DNA of 64,000 nt, from NCBI GenBank assembly GCA_963749035.1, contig CAVVKW010000004.1, forward strand, positions 186,001 through 250,000, in the 5' to 3' direction. Origin of the DNA: CAVVKW01 sp963749035 (lineage in GTDB: Bacteria; Verrucomicrobiota; Verrucomicrobiia; Chthoniobacterales; JAATET01). Positions 50,671 to 59,729 of this stretch are shown piece by piece. The notes under the pieces are model-generated. The model did no database searches. It was not told the DNA's origin and saw only the letters and a list, made by a program, of their open reading frames with translations. The stretch's first letter is position 1. Each line of letters opens with the position of its first letter. The translations under genes and the position numbers were made by a program.

Positions 50671-51483
50671 ATGGAAGTCATTATCACCAAGGACCCGATC
50701 GAAGCGGCGCGGTTGATCGCGGGACAGATCGCGGAGTTGATCCGAAAGAAGCCTTCGGCGGTGCTGGGGCTGGCGACCGGGAGCACGCCGCTGGGTTTAT
50801 ACGAAGAACTGATCCGACTTCATCGCGAGGAAGGGTTGGATTTCTCGCGGGTCAGCACGTTCAACCTCGACGAGTATCTGGGGCTGCCGGCGGAGCACGA
50901 GGCGTCCTATCGTTTTTTCATGCGGAAGAATTTATTCCAGCACGTCAACGTCGATCCGGCGCGCACGTTCATTCCGAACGGAACGGTTTCCGGTGCAGCC
51001 GTGGAAGACGAGTGCGCGGCGTTCGAGCAGCGGATCGCGGCGGCGGGGGGAATCGATTACCAGGTGCTCGGGATCGGTGGCGACGGGCACATCGGGTTCA
51101 ACGAACCCGGCTCGTCGTTGGCGTCGCGGACGCGGATCAAGACACTGACGGAACGGACGCGGGCGGACAACGCGCGGCATTTTGCCGAGGGGGAGACGAT
51201 GCCGCATCACGTGATCACGATGGGGATTGGGACCATTCTGGAAGCGCGGTGCGTGGCGTTGCTGGCGTTCGGCGCTGGGAAGGCTGACGCGGTGGCGGGT
51301 GCAGTGGAGGGGCCGGTGTCGGCCAGCAATCCGGCGTCGGCCTTGCAGTTTCATCGCACGGCACGGGTCGTGGTGGACGAGGCCGCGGCTTCGCAGTTGC
51401 GCCGGGCGGATTACTATCGGTGGGTCTGGGCGAACAAACCAGACTGGCAGGGGGGAGCGGAGCGCGTCGTCCGCGGGGAATGA
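50671..51483 (+). CDS. nagB: Glucosamine-6-phosphate deaminase
   Basis: A 270-residue enzyme that isomerises and deaminates glucosamine 6-phosphate to fructose 6-phosphate and ammonia. ATGSTPLGLYEELI binds phosphate, STFNLDEYLGL carries the catalytic aspartate, and LGIGGDGHIGFNEPGSSL the active-site His/Glu region. Length matches NagB of E. coli. Its stop overlaps the start of the AsmA-like gene (ATGA). Confidence 0.96.
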   Translation: MEVIITKDPIEAARLIAGQIAELIRKKPSAVLGLATGSTPLGLYEELIRLHREEGLDFSRVSTFNLDEYLGLPAEHEASYRFFMRKNLFQHVNVDPARTFIPNGTVSGAAVEDECAAFEQRIAAAGGIDYQVLGIGGDGHIGFNEPGSSLASRTRIKTLTERTRADNARHFAEGETMPHHVITMGIGTILEARCVALLAFGAGKADAVAGAVEGPVSASNPASALQFHRTARVVVDEAAASQLRRADYYRWVWANKPDWQGGAERVVRGE

Positions 51484-54400
51484 CGGACACGGCCGGCGAG
51501 AACGGGAGCGAGGTTCCGGCCAAACCGGCGGGTAGTCGGAAGAAGCGGCACTGGCTGCGGCGGTTTCTGGTGTTCGTGTCGCTGGTGCTGCTGATCGTGG
51601 CGGCGGCGGTCTTTTTGGCGTCGAGACATTTGGATCAGATCGCGGAATGGGCGGTCGAGCGGGTGTTTCCCGGTGTGGACGTGCGGATGGAGTCCCTGCG
51701 GGCGGCGTCGCTCTCGGAGATCGTGGTCAGCGAGCTGGAATTCCGATCGCGCGAGACGGGTGAGACCTTGCTCAGGCTGGAGAACGGAACGGTGGATTTC
51801 GAGTTCGCCGATCTGATGGGGTGGCAACTGGAAGAGGTGCGGCTCAAAAATCCGAGGTTGCGGGTATCGGCTGACCTTGGCTCGGCTCTTGGGATCAAAC
51901 CGGGGGTGGCGGGGCAGCCGAGTCGAGAGGGGCCGGGTGTCGCGTGGCGGATCGGTCGGGTCGTCATCGAAGACGGGTTGCTGACGGTGGCGTCGTTCTA
52001 CGACCGGACGCCGACGGTGACGCTGACGGTCTCGGCGGACTGGGAGGATTTCGGCATCGGCGGCGAGGCGGGTGGGGTGGTTCACGCGGTGGAGATCGCG
52101 GACGTGACCGTGCGGCGGGGTGACGAAGAACCATTTCTGACGCTCGACGAGGCCGTGGTGAACTTCACCACGGAGGGGTTGTTTACGGGACAGCGCGTCG
52201 AATCGCTGGCGCTCGGGAAGGGAAAACTTCGCGTGCCGGATGACGTCGCCGCGATGATGCCGACGAGGCAGAAGACGCCGCCCGCATCGTCAGAGTCGGC
52301 TGAAGCGGACGGGGCAAGTCGGAAGGGAAAGGCCGAGGCATGGTCCGTGGGGCGGCTGGATTTGGACGAACTCGACGTGGCGGTGGGTCCGGCTGAGTTC
52401 GTTGCCACGGCGCGACTGCGGGAGTTGGCCGCCGAGAACGCGGAGGATGTGCAGAGGGTGGAACTCCGCGAGATCAGGGTGGCGGGAGCGGACGATGCGC
52501 CGTTGGTCGCGGCCAATCGGGGAGTCGTTGAGTTTACGATGGCTGGTCTGCTCGATCGCGACGTCCGATTGGTGAGGCTGGGGTATCCACGCGTGTGGCT
52601 GCGGCCGGAGGCCTTTGGCAAGGGGGGAAGCGGGAACGGGAACGGGGCGGGGGCTGGTGGCGAAGCGAGTGAAGAGATCGATGAGGTGCCGGAGTGGAGT
52701 ATCGGTCGGATCAAATCGGATTACGGGGAGGTTCGGCTGACGGGTATGGGTGGCAAGATTCCGGAGATCTCGGCCAAGGTGGCGTTCGACCTGACGGACG
52801 TCGGGGACCGGGGAGATTTGGGTAAGAAGTTGCACGAGGTCGTGGTGTGGGACGCGTGGGCTCGGGGGAAGGGGGCGGGGAATCCGTTCCTGGCGTTGGA
52901 CCTCGGGAAAGTGACGTTTTCGGTCGATGGGCTCATGGATAAGGTCATCGATGAAGTGGCGGTGACGGGTGGGGATCTGACGATCGGCCAACAGCTCAAG
53001 GATCTGCTCGCGGAGGAGCCGAGGACCGAAGGCGGCGGCGCGAGCGAGGCGAACGAGGCGAGCGAGGCGAACGACGGAGGGGATGAAAAATCGCGGGCGT
53101 GGGTGATCGGCGATCTTTCGGTGGAGGGGGTGCGGACGCGGCTGGAAGATGATCGGGTGGACGTGTCGGACGCGAATTTCACGATCAACTCGACCTTCAA
53201 GAACGTGGCGATCGGGGCGGCGCGGGATGGTTTGGCGGAAGAGGTGCAGACGGTGGAGTTCGCCGATTTGGTGATTCGCTCGCCGCGGGATCCGACGGCC
53301 AAGATCGTGACGCTGCGGAGTGTCTTTGTTCGGTTCACGCTGAGCGGATTGCTGAACGATCGGATTCGCGAAATCGTGATTTTGCGCCCGACGGTTTTTC
53401 TCAGCCAGGATCTGTTCGTTTACATGGAGGCAGCGACCGGGGGCAATGGGGCGGAAGCGATCGTGGCGGAGGAGGTGGAGGATGCGACGCGGGCTTCCGT
53501 GGTCGACGGGAGTCCGGCGGACGTGGCGATTTTGACCGAGCAACTCGACGAGGAAAGCGAAGCGGGGGAGGCGGCGGGGTTGCCGGGTTGGGAGGTCGAT
53601 CGGCTGGAAGTGAAATTTGGCTCGCTCGTGATCGGAAGCGGCGGGGACGCCGACGTCGGGTTGCCGCTCGAATTCGAGACGTTGGCCGAGAACGTCGAGT
53701 TCGGCAATCTCGCGGCGCTGCGACTTCAGGCTGCGCTGCGGATTCCGCGTCAGAGCTACGCGTTCGAGTCGTATCAGCTCGAGTTGCGGGCGGTGGAGGG
53801 TGATCTACAGTTTGCCTATCCGCCGGAGCTCGGGGTGAACAACGTGGTTCAGAAGTTGGACATCGCGAAGATCCGGTGGCGTCAGTATCAGGCGGACGAG
53901 GCTTGGCTGGCGGTGACGTTCGACGCGCAGGGCATCAACGGTGAGTTCGGCGGCGTGGCTTACGACGGTTACGTAAATGGCGGGTTCAGCTTTTTTTTCC
54001 AAACGGACTCGCCGTGGATCGGGTGGGTGACGGGGACAGCGGTCAACATGGAGTCGCTGACGGATATCGTCTCGCCGGATAATTTTGCGCTTACCGGGCC
54101 GGCGGATTTCGAGGTTCAGGTGGACGCGTTCGCGAAAAGCATCGATCGCTTGCGGGGGAACTTTGCGCTGACGAAGCCGGGGACGTTGCGAATCGGGAAG
54201 CTGGACGACGTGATTGAGCGGATCTCGCCGGATTGGTGGACCGTGAAACGGGACCTGACGCGGATCGGGCTCGAGACGCTGCGCGACTTCGAATACACGG
54301 ACGCGGGTGGGAATTTCTGGTTTGTTCAGTCGCGGGGAATCTTGAAGCTCGATCTGGTCGGGCCGCACGGGTCGCGGGAGTTCGAGGTCGCGCTGCACCA

Positions 54401-54497
54401 AGGACCGGATTCGGGCGGGCGGTGGCAGATGGCGTTGCCACGCGGGCGGGCGGGGCGTGATGGCGAGGGTGCTGACGTGGCGGTTGATGCAGACTGA
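51480..54497 (+). CDS. Large AsmA/TamB-like envelope protein
   Basis: A 1005-residue protein with a short Lys/Arg-rich cytoplasmic head (KKRHWLRR), one anchor helix (about residues 28-47) and a very long beta-rich periplasmic region. The start of the latter, HLDQIAEWAVERVFPGVDVRMESLRAASLS, is typical of AsmA-like proteins. Pseudo-repeats appear in which a segment like VxLxELxVxVGPxEF is followed by RLxELxxEN…VQRVELxEI. Acidic, glycine-rich linkers separate them. Such bridge-like proteins are thought to carry phospholipids between membranes. It starts in an ATGA overlap with nagB. No metabolic link to nagB is obvious. Confidence 0.72.
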   Translation: MTDTAGENGSEVPAKPAGSRKKRHWLRRFLVFVSLVLLIVAAAVFLASRHLDQIAEWAVERVFPGVDVRMESLRAASLSEIVVSELEFRSRETGETLLRLENGTVDFEFADLMGWQLEEVRLKNPRLRVSADLGSALGIKPGVAGQPSREGPGVAWRIGRVVIEDGLLTVASFYDRTPTVTLTVSADWEDFGIGGEAGGVVHAVEIADVTVRRGDEEPFLTLDEAVVNFTTEGLFTGQRVESLALGKGKLRVPDDVAAMMPTRQKTPPASSESAEADGASRKGKAEAWSVGRLDLDELDVAVGPAEFVATARLRELAAENAEDVQRVELREIRVAGADDAPLVAANRGVVEFTMAGLLDRDVRLVRLGYPRVWLRPEAFGKGGSGNGNGAGAGGEASEEIDEVPEWSIGRIKSDYGEVRLTGMGGKIPEISAKVAFDLTDVGDRGDLGKKLHEVVVWDAWARGKGAGNPFLALDLGKVTFSVDGLMDKVIDEVAVTGGDLTIGQQLKDLLAEEPRTEGGGASEANEASEANDGGDEKSRAWVIGDLSVEGVRTRLEDDRVDVSDANFTINSTFKNVAIGAARDGLAEEVQTVEFADLVIRSPRDPTAKIVTLRSVFVRFTLSGLLNDRIREIVILRPTVFLSQDLFVYMEAATGGNGAEAIVAEEVEDATRASVVDGSPADVAILTEQLDEESEAGEAAGLPGWEVDRLEVKFGSLVIGSGGDADVGLPLEFETLAENVEFGNLAALRLQAALRIPRQSYAFESYQLELRAVEGDLQFAYPPELGVNNVVQKLDIAKIRWRQYQADEAWLAVTFDAQGINGEFGGVAYDGYVNGGFSFFFQTDSPWIGWVTGTAVNMESLTDIVSPDNFALTGPADFEVQVDAFAKSIDRLRGNFALTKPGTLRIGKLDDVIERISPDWWTVKRDLTRIGLETLRDFEYTDAGGNFWFVQSRGILKLDLVGPHGSREFEVALHQGPDSGGRWQMALPRGRAGRDGEGADVAVDAD

Positions 54498-54632
54498 ATG
54501 AGTCAATGCTGTCGGGCGTTTGGACTCCCTCGCGAGGGGGCGACAGGATTGCCTCGGCAGAACGCGAGGCTCCGCGGAGTGCGCTTCGCGATGTACGGTA
54601 GGCGCGCTTCGCGCGGTGGCGGTCGAACGGAA

Positions 54633-54679
54633 GTTCGAACCCTGTCGTTTTCAAAAAATCGGGGCGACAGGATTCGAAC
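54633..54679. repeat. Inverted repeat overlapping the tRNA-Pro 3' end
   Basis: GTTCGAACCCTGTCG (54633-54647) and CGACAGGATTCGAAC (54665-54679) are inverted copies with one mismatch in 15. The second arm is the T-arm and acceptor-proximal part of tRNA-Pro. The 17-base loop contains the T-rich sequence that follows the tRNA on its own strand. Confidence 0.6.
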
Positions 54680-54732
54680 CTGCGACCTCATGGTCCCAAA
54701 CCACGCGCTCTACCAAGCTGAGCCACGCCCCG
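54659..54732 (-). tRNA. tRNA-Pro (TGG anticodon)
   Basis: On the minus strand the acceptor CGGGGCG (from 54732) pairs with CGCCCCG (54660-54666), followed by discriminator A at 54659. The anticodon arm CGTGG-TTTGGGA-CCATG presents TGG. D-arm GGCTCAGCTTGGTAGAGC and T-arm CAGGTTCGAATCCTG are normal. No CCA is encoded; it must be added by the CCA enzyme. A run of six T follows at once and could act in termination. Confidence 0.95.
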
Positions 54733-54830
54733 TTTTGTGCTGACTGAGGACGCAAGGTGCACGAGGCGGAGGGGAAACGCAATGCGAATCCTTCACCGAA
54801 ATCGGTAGCCCTGCGCCGCAGCGAAATAAT

Positions 54831-56237
54831 CTATTGAACGTTGCGGATGTGAATGGAGTCGAAGCGCTCCTGGTCGGCGAGAATGTCGCTGATGACGACG
54901 AGGCGGTAGCCGGATTCCACCAGTCCGCGCTCGAGCAGAATTTTCTCGGCCTTGGCAACGGTCGCTTCGGGCTTCTCTTCGAAATCCATCTGGATGGCTT
55001 CCGTTGCCCAGTTCAGGCTGAGTGACCGGACGACGGTCTCGCTCGGTGCGAAGGCGTAGATCGCGGCGCGCTTCGGCCGAAGGTGGCTGACGTGCTCGGC
55101 CATTTCGCCTGCTCGGGTGAAGACGACGATGGTCGCGTAGTCGAAGGAGTCGGCGAGAACAACGGCGGAGTTCACGAGCTTGTGCCGATGGTCGGTGATC
55201 TCGGCGGCGTCCGCGTAGTTGGCTCCGCCGGTGCGCTCGATGCGCTTGGCGACGGTGTCGAAGACCTCGATGCACTTGGTCGGATATTTGCCGGTGGCGG
55301 TTTCGCCGCTGAGCATGATGGCGTCGGCCTGCTCGAAGACGGCGTTGGCCACGTCGGTGACTTCCGCGCGGGTCGGAAGGGGGTTTTCGATCATGGACTC
55401 CAGCATGTGGGTGGCGACGATGACGGGGGTGCCGACTTCGAGACAGGTTTTCACGATGCGTCGCTGGATGATGGGAAGGTCTTCCATCGGGCATTCGACG
55501 CCGAGATCGCCACGGGCGACCATGACGGCGTCGGCGGCTTCGATGATTTCGTCGATCACGCTGACGGCGTGCTGGTCCTCGATCTTGGCAATGGTGCGAG
55601 CTGCACAGCCGTGCTCGTCGAGAACGCGGCGGAGTTCGCGGATGTCTTTGGCTTCGCGGCAGAAGCTGAGGGCGACGAAGTCGACGCCGACTTCGACGCC
55701 GACTTTGATGTCAGCGAGATCTTTCTCGGTCAGCGGGGGGAGGTTGACCTTTACGCCGGGCAGGTTGATGTGGCGGCGGGATCCGAGCGAGCCGGGGGTG
55801 AGGACCTTGCTGCGAATCTTGTTGGCGGTTTTTTCCAGGACCTTGAGGTGGATAACGCCGTTGTCGACGAGGACGGTGTCGCCGACGTTGATGTCGTTGA
55901 TGAGTCCGTCGTAGTTAACGTCGACGGAGTATTCCTCTTCGCTGCGCTCACCACGGACGGTGAATTCGAGGATGTCGTCGACCTTGAGATCGAGTTTGGC
56001 GTCGATGTCGCCGGTGCGGATGGCGGGGCCTTGGGTGTCGAGGAGGATTCCGGTGTTTGACCCGAGTTCCGCGGCAACTGAGCGGATGGTTTTCGCGGTT
56101 TCGCGGACCCAGTCGTGTTTCGCGTGGCTCATGTTGAGCCGGAAAATGTTGGCGCCGGCTTGGATGAGGGATCGCACCATTTCGGGCGAGTCGGAAGCGG
56201 GTCCAAGGGTCGAGATGATCTTCGTCTTTCTGAGCAT
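54831..56237 (-). CDS. pyk: Pyruvate kinase
   Basis: A 468-residue glycolytic enzyme. KTKIISTLGPASDSPEMVRSLIQAGANIFRLNMSH opens the barrel (quoted in shorter pieces elsewhere would match the family). Active-site lysine and metal ligands lie in RTIAKIEDQHAVSVIDEII and VMVARGDLGVECPMEDLP. The regulatory C-terminal domain ends VSDIL-type (YRLVVISDILADQ). Complete and of normal length. It lies just downstream of nothing on the same strand except the PotD-like gene 92 bases upstream, so probably monocistronic. Confidence 0.95.
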   Translation of the reverse strand: MLRKTKIISTLGPASDSPEMVRSLIQAGANIFRLNMSHAKHDWVRETAKTIRSVAAELGSNTGILLDTQGPAIRTGDIDAKLDLKVDDILEFTVRGERSEEEYSVDVNYDGLINDINVGDTVLVDNGVIHLKVLEKTANKIRSKVLTPGSLGSRRHINLPGVKVNLPPLTEKDLADIKVGVEVGVDFVALSFCREAKDIRELRRVLDEHGCAARTIAKIEDQHAVSVIDEIIEAADAVMVARGDLGVECPMEDLPIIQRRIVKTCLEVGTPVIVATHMLESMIENPLPTRAEVTDVANAVFEQADAIMLSGETATGKYPTKCIEVFDTVAKRIERTGGANYADAAEITDHRHKLVNSAVVLADSFDYATIVVFTRAGEMAEHVSHLRPKRAAIYAFAPSETVVRSLSLNWATEAIQMDFEEKPEATVAKAEKILLERGLVESGYRLVVISDILADQERFDSIHIRNVQ

Positions 56238-56329
56238 GCGTCGAGAAACCGGATTCAGCGGCGGATTGCAAGCCGGGGATGGTTCGCGCGCCCGGCGGCG
56301 GGCGCGGTGAAGGGTGGAGTCGCCGGTTG

Positions 56330-57502
56330 CTACTGAATTTTTATCGTGGTGACGAGGTCCTCGACGGCTTTGGAGGTGGGTGGGTCGACTTTCTCGAAGA
56401 CCTGCAGCCGGGAGAGCTCGGTGTCGGACGGATACGATGCCGGGTTGCTGAGAGCTTCCGGCCCCAAGGCTTCGCGGGCAGCGGCGTTCGGATTCAGGTA
56501 GGGGAATTCCGCCGAGATGAGCTGGCTGATGTTTGGCCGGAGGATGAAGTTCATGAAGAGCTCGGCATTCTTCGGGTGAGTGGCACTCTTGGGAATCGCG
56601 AGGCTGTCGACGAAGAGGTGGGAGCCTTCTTCGGGGAGCGCCCAGGTGTATTTATCGGGGTCCTGATTCAAAAGGATGGCGGCTTCGCCGTTCCAGACGA
56701 TGCCGACGGCCGCATTGCCTTCGTGGAGGGCGGTCTTCGGGCTGGCGGAGTCGTAGAGTTTGACTTGAGGGAGCCACTCGTCGAGGACGGCTTTTGCCTG
56801 GGCGAGGTTCTCTTCCGAGAGATCGTTGATCGGGAGGTCGAGGGATTCGAGTGCCCAGCTGACGATCTCGCGCGGATCGTCGAGGACGACGATTTGGCCG
56901 TCGTATTTGCCGGAGAAGACTTCGGCGAAACTGGTGACCGGGTCGGGGGCGAGTTCGTTGTTTTTGATGATTCCGACGGTGCCAGCCATCCACGGAACGC
57001 TGTATTGATTGTCGGGATCAAACGGTAGGGACCTGAACTCCGGGGCGATGTTCTTGACGTTGGAGACGGCGGTGTGGTCGATCGGGCGGAGGAGGTCTTC
57101 GGCGATGAAGGATTCGACGACGTATTCGCTCGGCTGGATGAGATCGTAGCTGCCGTCCCCGGAAAGCAGCTTCTGGCGCATCTCCTCGTTCGACTCGAAA
57201 GTCTCGAGGTTGACCTCGATGCCGGTCTGTTTTTCGAACTTCTCGAGGATGGTTTCGGGGACGTAGCCCGACCACGCGAGGACATTGAGGACCTTCTCTT
57301 CGCCGGTGTCGTATTCGTCTTTTTTGGGGGCGGCGGGCTTGGGTTCGGTCTTGGCGGTGCCGTTCGTGGGAGACTGCGTGGGCGACGCCGAGGGAGTCGG
57401 CGTCGCGTTGTTTGTCTCGGGCGATTCGGACGATTGATCGCAGCCGATGAAGGTCAGCGTGAAGGCGAGGAGAGCGGCCAGGGGTAGGTGGGAAATTCTC
57501 AT
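56330..57502 (-). CDS. PotD-like polyamine-binding lipoprotein
   Basis: A 390-residue extracytoplasmic binding protein. The lipobox FIGC gives C21, followed by a Ser/Thr/Pro-rich linker (residues about 25-65) and then the solute-binding fold. LNVLAWSGYVPETILEKFEKQTG and SYDLIQPSEYVVESFIAEDL, then YSVPWMAGTVGIIKNN, are typical of spermidine/putrescine-binding proteins, as is VGIVWNGEAAILLNQDP. No PotA, PotB or PotC gene adjoins, so the permease is elsewhere or the protein serves another role. About 92 bases separate it from pyk; they include an eight-pair GC hairpin (56287-56294 with 56299-56306). Confidence 0.88.
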   Translation of the reverse strand: MRISHLPLAALLAFTLTFIGCDQSSESPETNNATPTPSASPTQSPTNGTAKTEPKPAAPKKDEYDTGEEKVLNVLAWSGYVPETILEKFEKQTGIEVNLETFESNEEMRQKLLSGDGSYDLIQPSEYVVESFIAEDLLRPIDHTAVSNVKNIAPEFRSLPFDPDNQYSVPWMAGTVGIIKNNELAPDPVTSFAEVFSGKYDGQIVVLDDPREIVSWALESLDLPINDLSEENLAQAKAVLDEWLPQVKLYDSASPKTALHEGNAAVGIVWNGEAAILLNQDPDKYTWALPEEGSHLFVDSLAIPKSATHPKNAELFMNFILRPNISQLISAEFPYLNPNAAAREALGPEALSNPASYPSDTELSRLQVFEKVDPPTSKAVEDLVTTIKIQ

Positions 57503-57640
57503 GATTCGTTGGACGGCAAGGTGGAGTGAATGAACCGGACGACCGCGGTCGTGGCGAGAAGGAAGATGGCGGGGTGGGGCGCGGGGGTCAAAGTGTCAAT
57601 ATTCCATGACGGCGTCGGTTCAGGCGGATAGTTTGCGGGA

Positions 57641-58402
57641 ATGATGGATCGGGAGGAATTTATCGCGGCGCTGCGGGCGGTGGGGGAGCGGAGGTATCAC
57701 CACCTGCATCCGTTTCATCGGCGGATGAACGCCGGGGAGCTCTCGCGCGAGGAGATCCGGCGGTGGGTGGCGAACCGCTATTACTATCAGCGGATGATCC
57801 CGATGAAAGACGCGGCGATCCTGTCGAACTGCCCGGATCGCGACGTGCGGCGGGTGTGGATTCATCGGGTGATCGATCACGATGGACGGGAGGGTGACGA
57901 GGGCGGGATGGCGAAGTGGCTCCGGCTGGGCGAGGGATGTGGGATGGATCGGGGAACGATCGAGCGGGGGGAGGAGTTGCTGCCGGGGGTGCGGTTTGCG
58001 GTGGACGCCTACGTGAATTTTGCCCGGAGTGAGCCTTGGCCGGTGGCGATCGCGTCGTCGTTGACGGAATTGTTCGCGCCCGACCTGATGGCGGAGCGGT
58101 TGGCGGCGTTTCGCAGATACTACCCGTGGGTGGCGGACTGGGCGTTTGACTATTTCCAGACGAGGGTAACGCAGGCGCGGGTGGACGCAGACGAGGGCCT
58201 GGAGTTCACGCTGCGGTTTTGTGATTCGGTCGATTTGCAGGGGGCGGCGGTGGAGGCGCTGAAGTTCAAGTGCGACGTGTTGTGGTCGATTTTGGACGCG
58301 ATCTCGGGTGAGGGGTCTCACGCGCAGGCGCGATGGCGCGAAGATGAGGATGAAGGTGAGGATTCTCACGCAGAGACGCAGAGGCGCGGAGGGTTGCGGT
58401 GA
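57641..58402 (+). CDS. pqqC: Pyrroloquinoline-quinone synthase PqqC with repeat-derived tail
   Basis: A 253-residue oxidase of the last step of PQQ synthesis, an eight-electron ring closure. LHPFHRRMNAGELSREEIRRWVANRYYYQRMIPMKD is the defining start (shown here in pieces of the family's conserved region). VASSLTELFAP-like residues appear as IASSLTELFAPDLM, and LKFKCDVLWSILDAIS near residue 225 is where most PqqC proteins end. The last 28 residues are low in similarity and encoded by a dispersed DNA repeat at 58316-58391 (GSHAQARWRED…DSHAETQRRGG). Enzyme activity should be unaffected unless the tail disrupts the dimer. GTGA overlap with pqqD. Confidence 0.93.
   Translation: MMDREEFIAALRAVGERRYHHLHPFHRRMNAGELSREEIRRWVANRYYYQRMIPMKDAAILSNCPDRDVRRVWIHRVIDHDGREGDEGGMAKWLRLGEGCGMDRGTIERGEELLPGVRFAVDAYVNFARSEPWPVAIASSLTELFAPDLMAERLAAFRRYYPWVADWAFDYFQTRVTQARVDADEGLEFTLRFCDSVDLQGAAVEALKFKCDVLWSILDAISGEGSHAQARWREDEDEGEDSHAETQRRGGLR
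58316..58391 (+). repeat. Dispersed repeat inside the 3' end of pqqC
   Basis: TCTCACGCGCAGGCGCGATG and then TCTCACGCAGAGACGCAGAG followed by GCGCGGAG are two diverged copies of a repeat type widespread in environmental genomes. They are translated in frame as the PqqC tail. Confidence 0.65.
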
Positions 58403-58662
58403 AGAGTGTTGTGGAGAGACCGAGATTGGCGGGGCACGTGCGGCGGCAGGTGGATCGGGTGTCCGGGGTGGCGATGTTGCTGTTTCCGGAGGGGGCGCTC
58501 GAGCTGAGCGACTCGGCGGATGCAGTGGTCGGGTTGTGCGACGGTGAACGGTCCGTTACGGAGATTGCGGCGGTTTTGTCGGAGCGGTTTGACGATGTGG
58601 TGGAGGCGGATGTCCGGGTGGTGGTCGAAGGCCTTGCTGAGCGGGGGTTGGTGGTGGAATGA
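58399..58662 (+). CDS. pqqD: PQQ biosynthesis peptide chaperone PqqD
   Basis: An 87-residue protein that binds the PqqA precursor and presents it to PqqE. PRLAGHVRRQVDRVSGVAMLLFPEGALELSDSADAV is the start of the family fold (here given for location only in part), followed by LCDGERSVTEIAAVLSERF and a C-terminal winged-helix pattern LAERGLVVE. It begins in a GTGA overlap with pqqC and ends in an ATGA overlap with pqqE. Confidence 0.92.
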   Translation: MKSVVERPRLAGHVRRQVDRVSGVAMLLFPEGALELSDSADAVVGLCDGERSVTEIAAVLSERFDDVVEADVRVVVEGLAERGLVVE

Positions 58663-59729
58663 CGGAGGTGCCACGACCTTACGGATTGCTGGCGGAGTTG
58701 ACGCACCGCTGTCCGCTGCATTGCCCGTATTGCTCGAATCCGCTGGAGTTGGCGCGGCGGGAGGAGGAGCTTTCTGCGGACGAGTGGGGGCGGGTGCTGC
58801 GGGAGGCGGCGGCGATCGGTGTCGTGCAGGTGGGGTTTTCCGGCGGGGAACCGTTGCTTTTCAACGGGCTGGAGGAGGTCGTCGCGGTGGCGCGGGAGGA
58901 GGGGATGTATTCCAACTTGATCACGAGTGCGGTCGGGATGACGGAGCGGCGAGCCGAGGCACTGCGGGCGGCGGGGTTAGACGTGGCGCAGGTGAGTTTC
59001 CAAGCGGATGAGGCTGGGCTGGCGGACGAGGTCGCGGGGGCGCGGACGCACGAGGCGAAGTTGGCTGGCGCGCGGGCGGTCGTGGCGGCGGGGCTGCCGC
59101 TGGGGATCAACGCGGTGCTGCATCGGCGGGTGATCGGGCGGATTGGCGAGATGATTGCGCTGGCGGAGGAGTTGGGGGCGATGCGGATCGAGCTGGCGAA
59201 CGTGCAGTTTTACGGGTGGGCGTTTCGGAATCGATCGGCGTTGCTGCCGACGCGGCAGCAGGTGGCGGGGGCGGAAGCGGTGGCTCGGCGGGAAGCGGAG
59301 AGGTTGCGGGGTCGGATGGAGATCGTTTACGTGCTGCCGGATTACTACGAGCGACGGCCGAAGGCGTGTTTGCACGGGTGGGGTCAGCGCGGATTGACGA
59401 TCAATCCGCGCGGGGAGGTGTTGCCGTGTCAGGCGGCGCCGGACGCGATTCCGGAAATGCGATTCGAGAACGTGCGGGATCGTTCGGTCGGAGAAATTTG
59501 GCGGGGCAGCGAGGCGTTCGAGCGGTTTCGCGGATTGGATTGGATGCCGGAGCCGTGCCGGAGTTGTGAGTTCAAGGAACGGGATTTTGGGGGGTGTCGG
59601 TGTCAGGCGGCGTTGTTGACGGGGGAGGCGGGGCGGACCGATCCGGTGTGTGAATTTTCTCCCGATCGGGGACTGGTGGACGCGGCGCTGGCGGGTGCGG
59701 ACGGAGAGGAGTGGGATTACCGGGGATGA
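58659..59729 (+). CDS. pqqE: PqqA peptide cyclase PqqE (radical SAM)
   Basis: A 356-residue radical SAM enzyme that cross-links Glu and Tyr of PqqA. The cluster motif is C18-P-L-H-C22-P-Y-C25. The SPASM extension shows as CLHGWGQRGLTINPRGEVLPCQ and CRSCEFKERDFGGCRCQAALL, with a terminal Cys in DPVCEFSP. GGEPLLF binds SAM. Length and order are normal. pqqA was searched for by eye from 57503 to 57640 and is not present; the only frame there codes for a peptide without the Glu-x-x-x-Tyr motif. Confidence 0.95.
   Translation: MTEVPRPYGLLAELTHRCPLHCPYCSNPLELARREEELSADEWGRVLREAAAIGVVQVGFSGGEPLLFNGLEEVVAVAREEGMYSNLITSAVGMTERRAEALRAAGLDVAQVSFQADEAGLADEVAGARTHEAKLAGARAVVAAGLPLGINAVLHRRVIGRIGEMIALAEELGAMRIELANVQFYGWAFRNRSALLPTRQQVAGAEAVARREAERLRGRMEIVYVLPDYYERRPKACLHGWGQRGLTINPRGEVLPCQAAPDAIPEMRFENVRDRSVGEIWRGSEAFERFRGLDWMPEPCRSCEFKERDFGGCRCQAALLTGEAGRTDPVCEFSPDRGLVDAALAGADGEEWDYRG

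Noticed and set aside
56287..56306. Eight-pair GC hairpin after the potD-like gene as a terminator
   Set aside because: No T tract follows on either strand; it could only act in RNA folding.
57530..57631. 33-codon frame upstream of pqqC as a possible pqqA
   Set aside because: The peptide has no Glu-x-x-x-Tyr and no similarity to PqqA; it contains MAGWGAGVKVSIFHDG and looks like chance.
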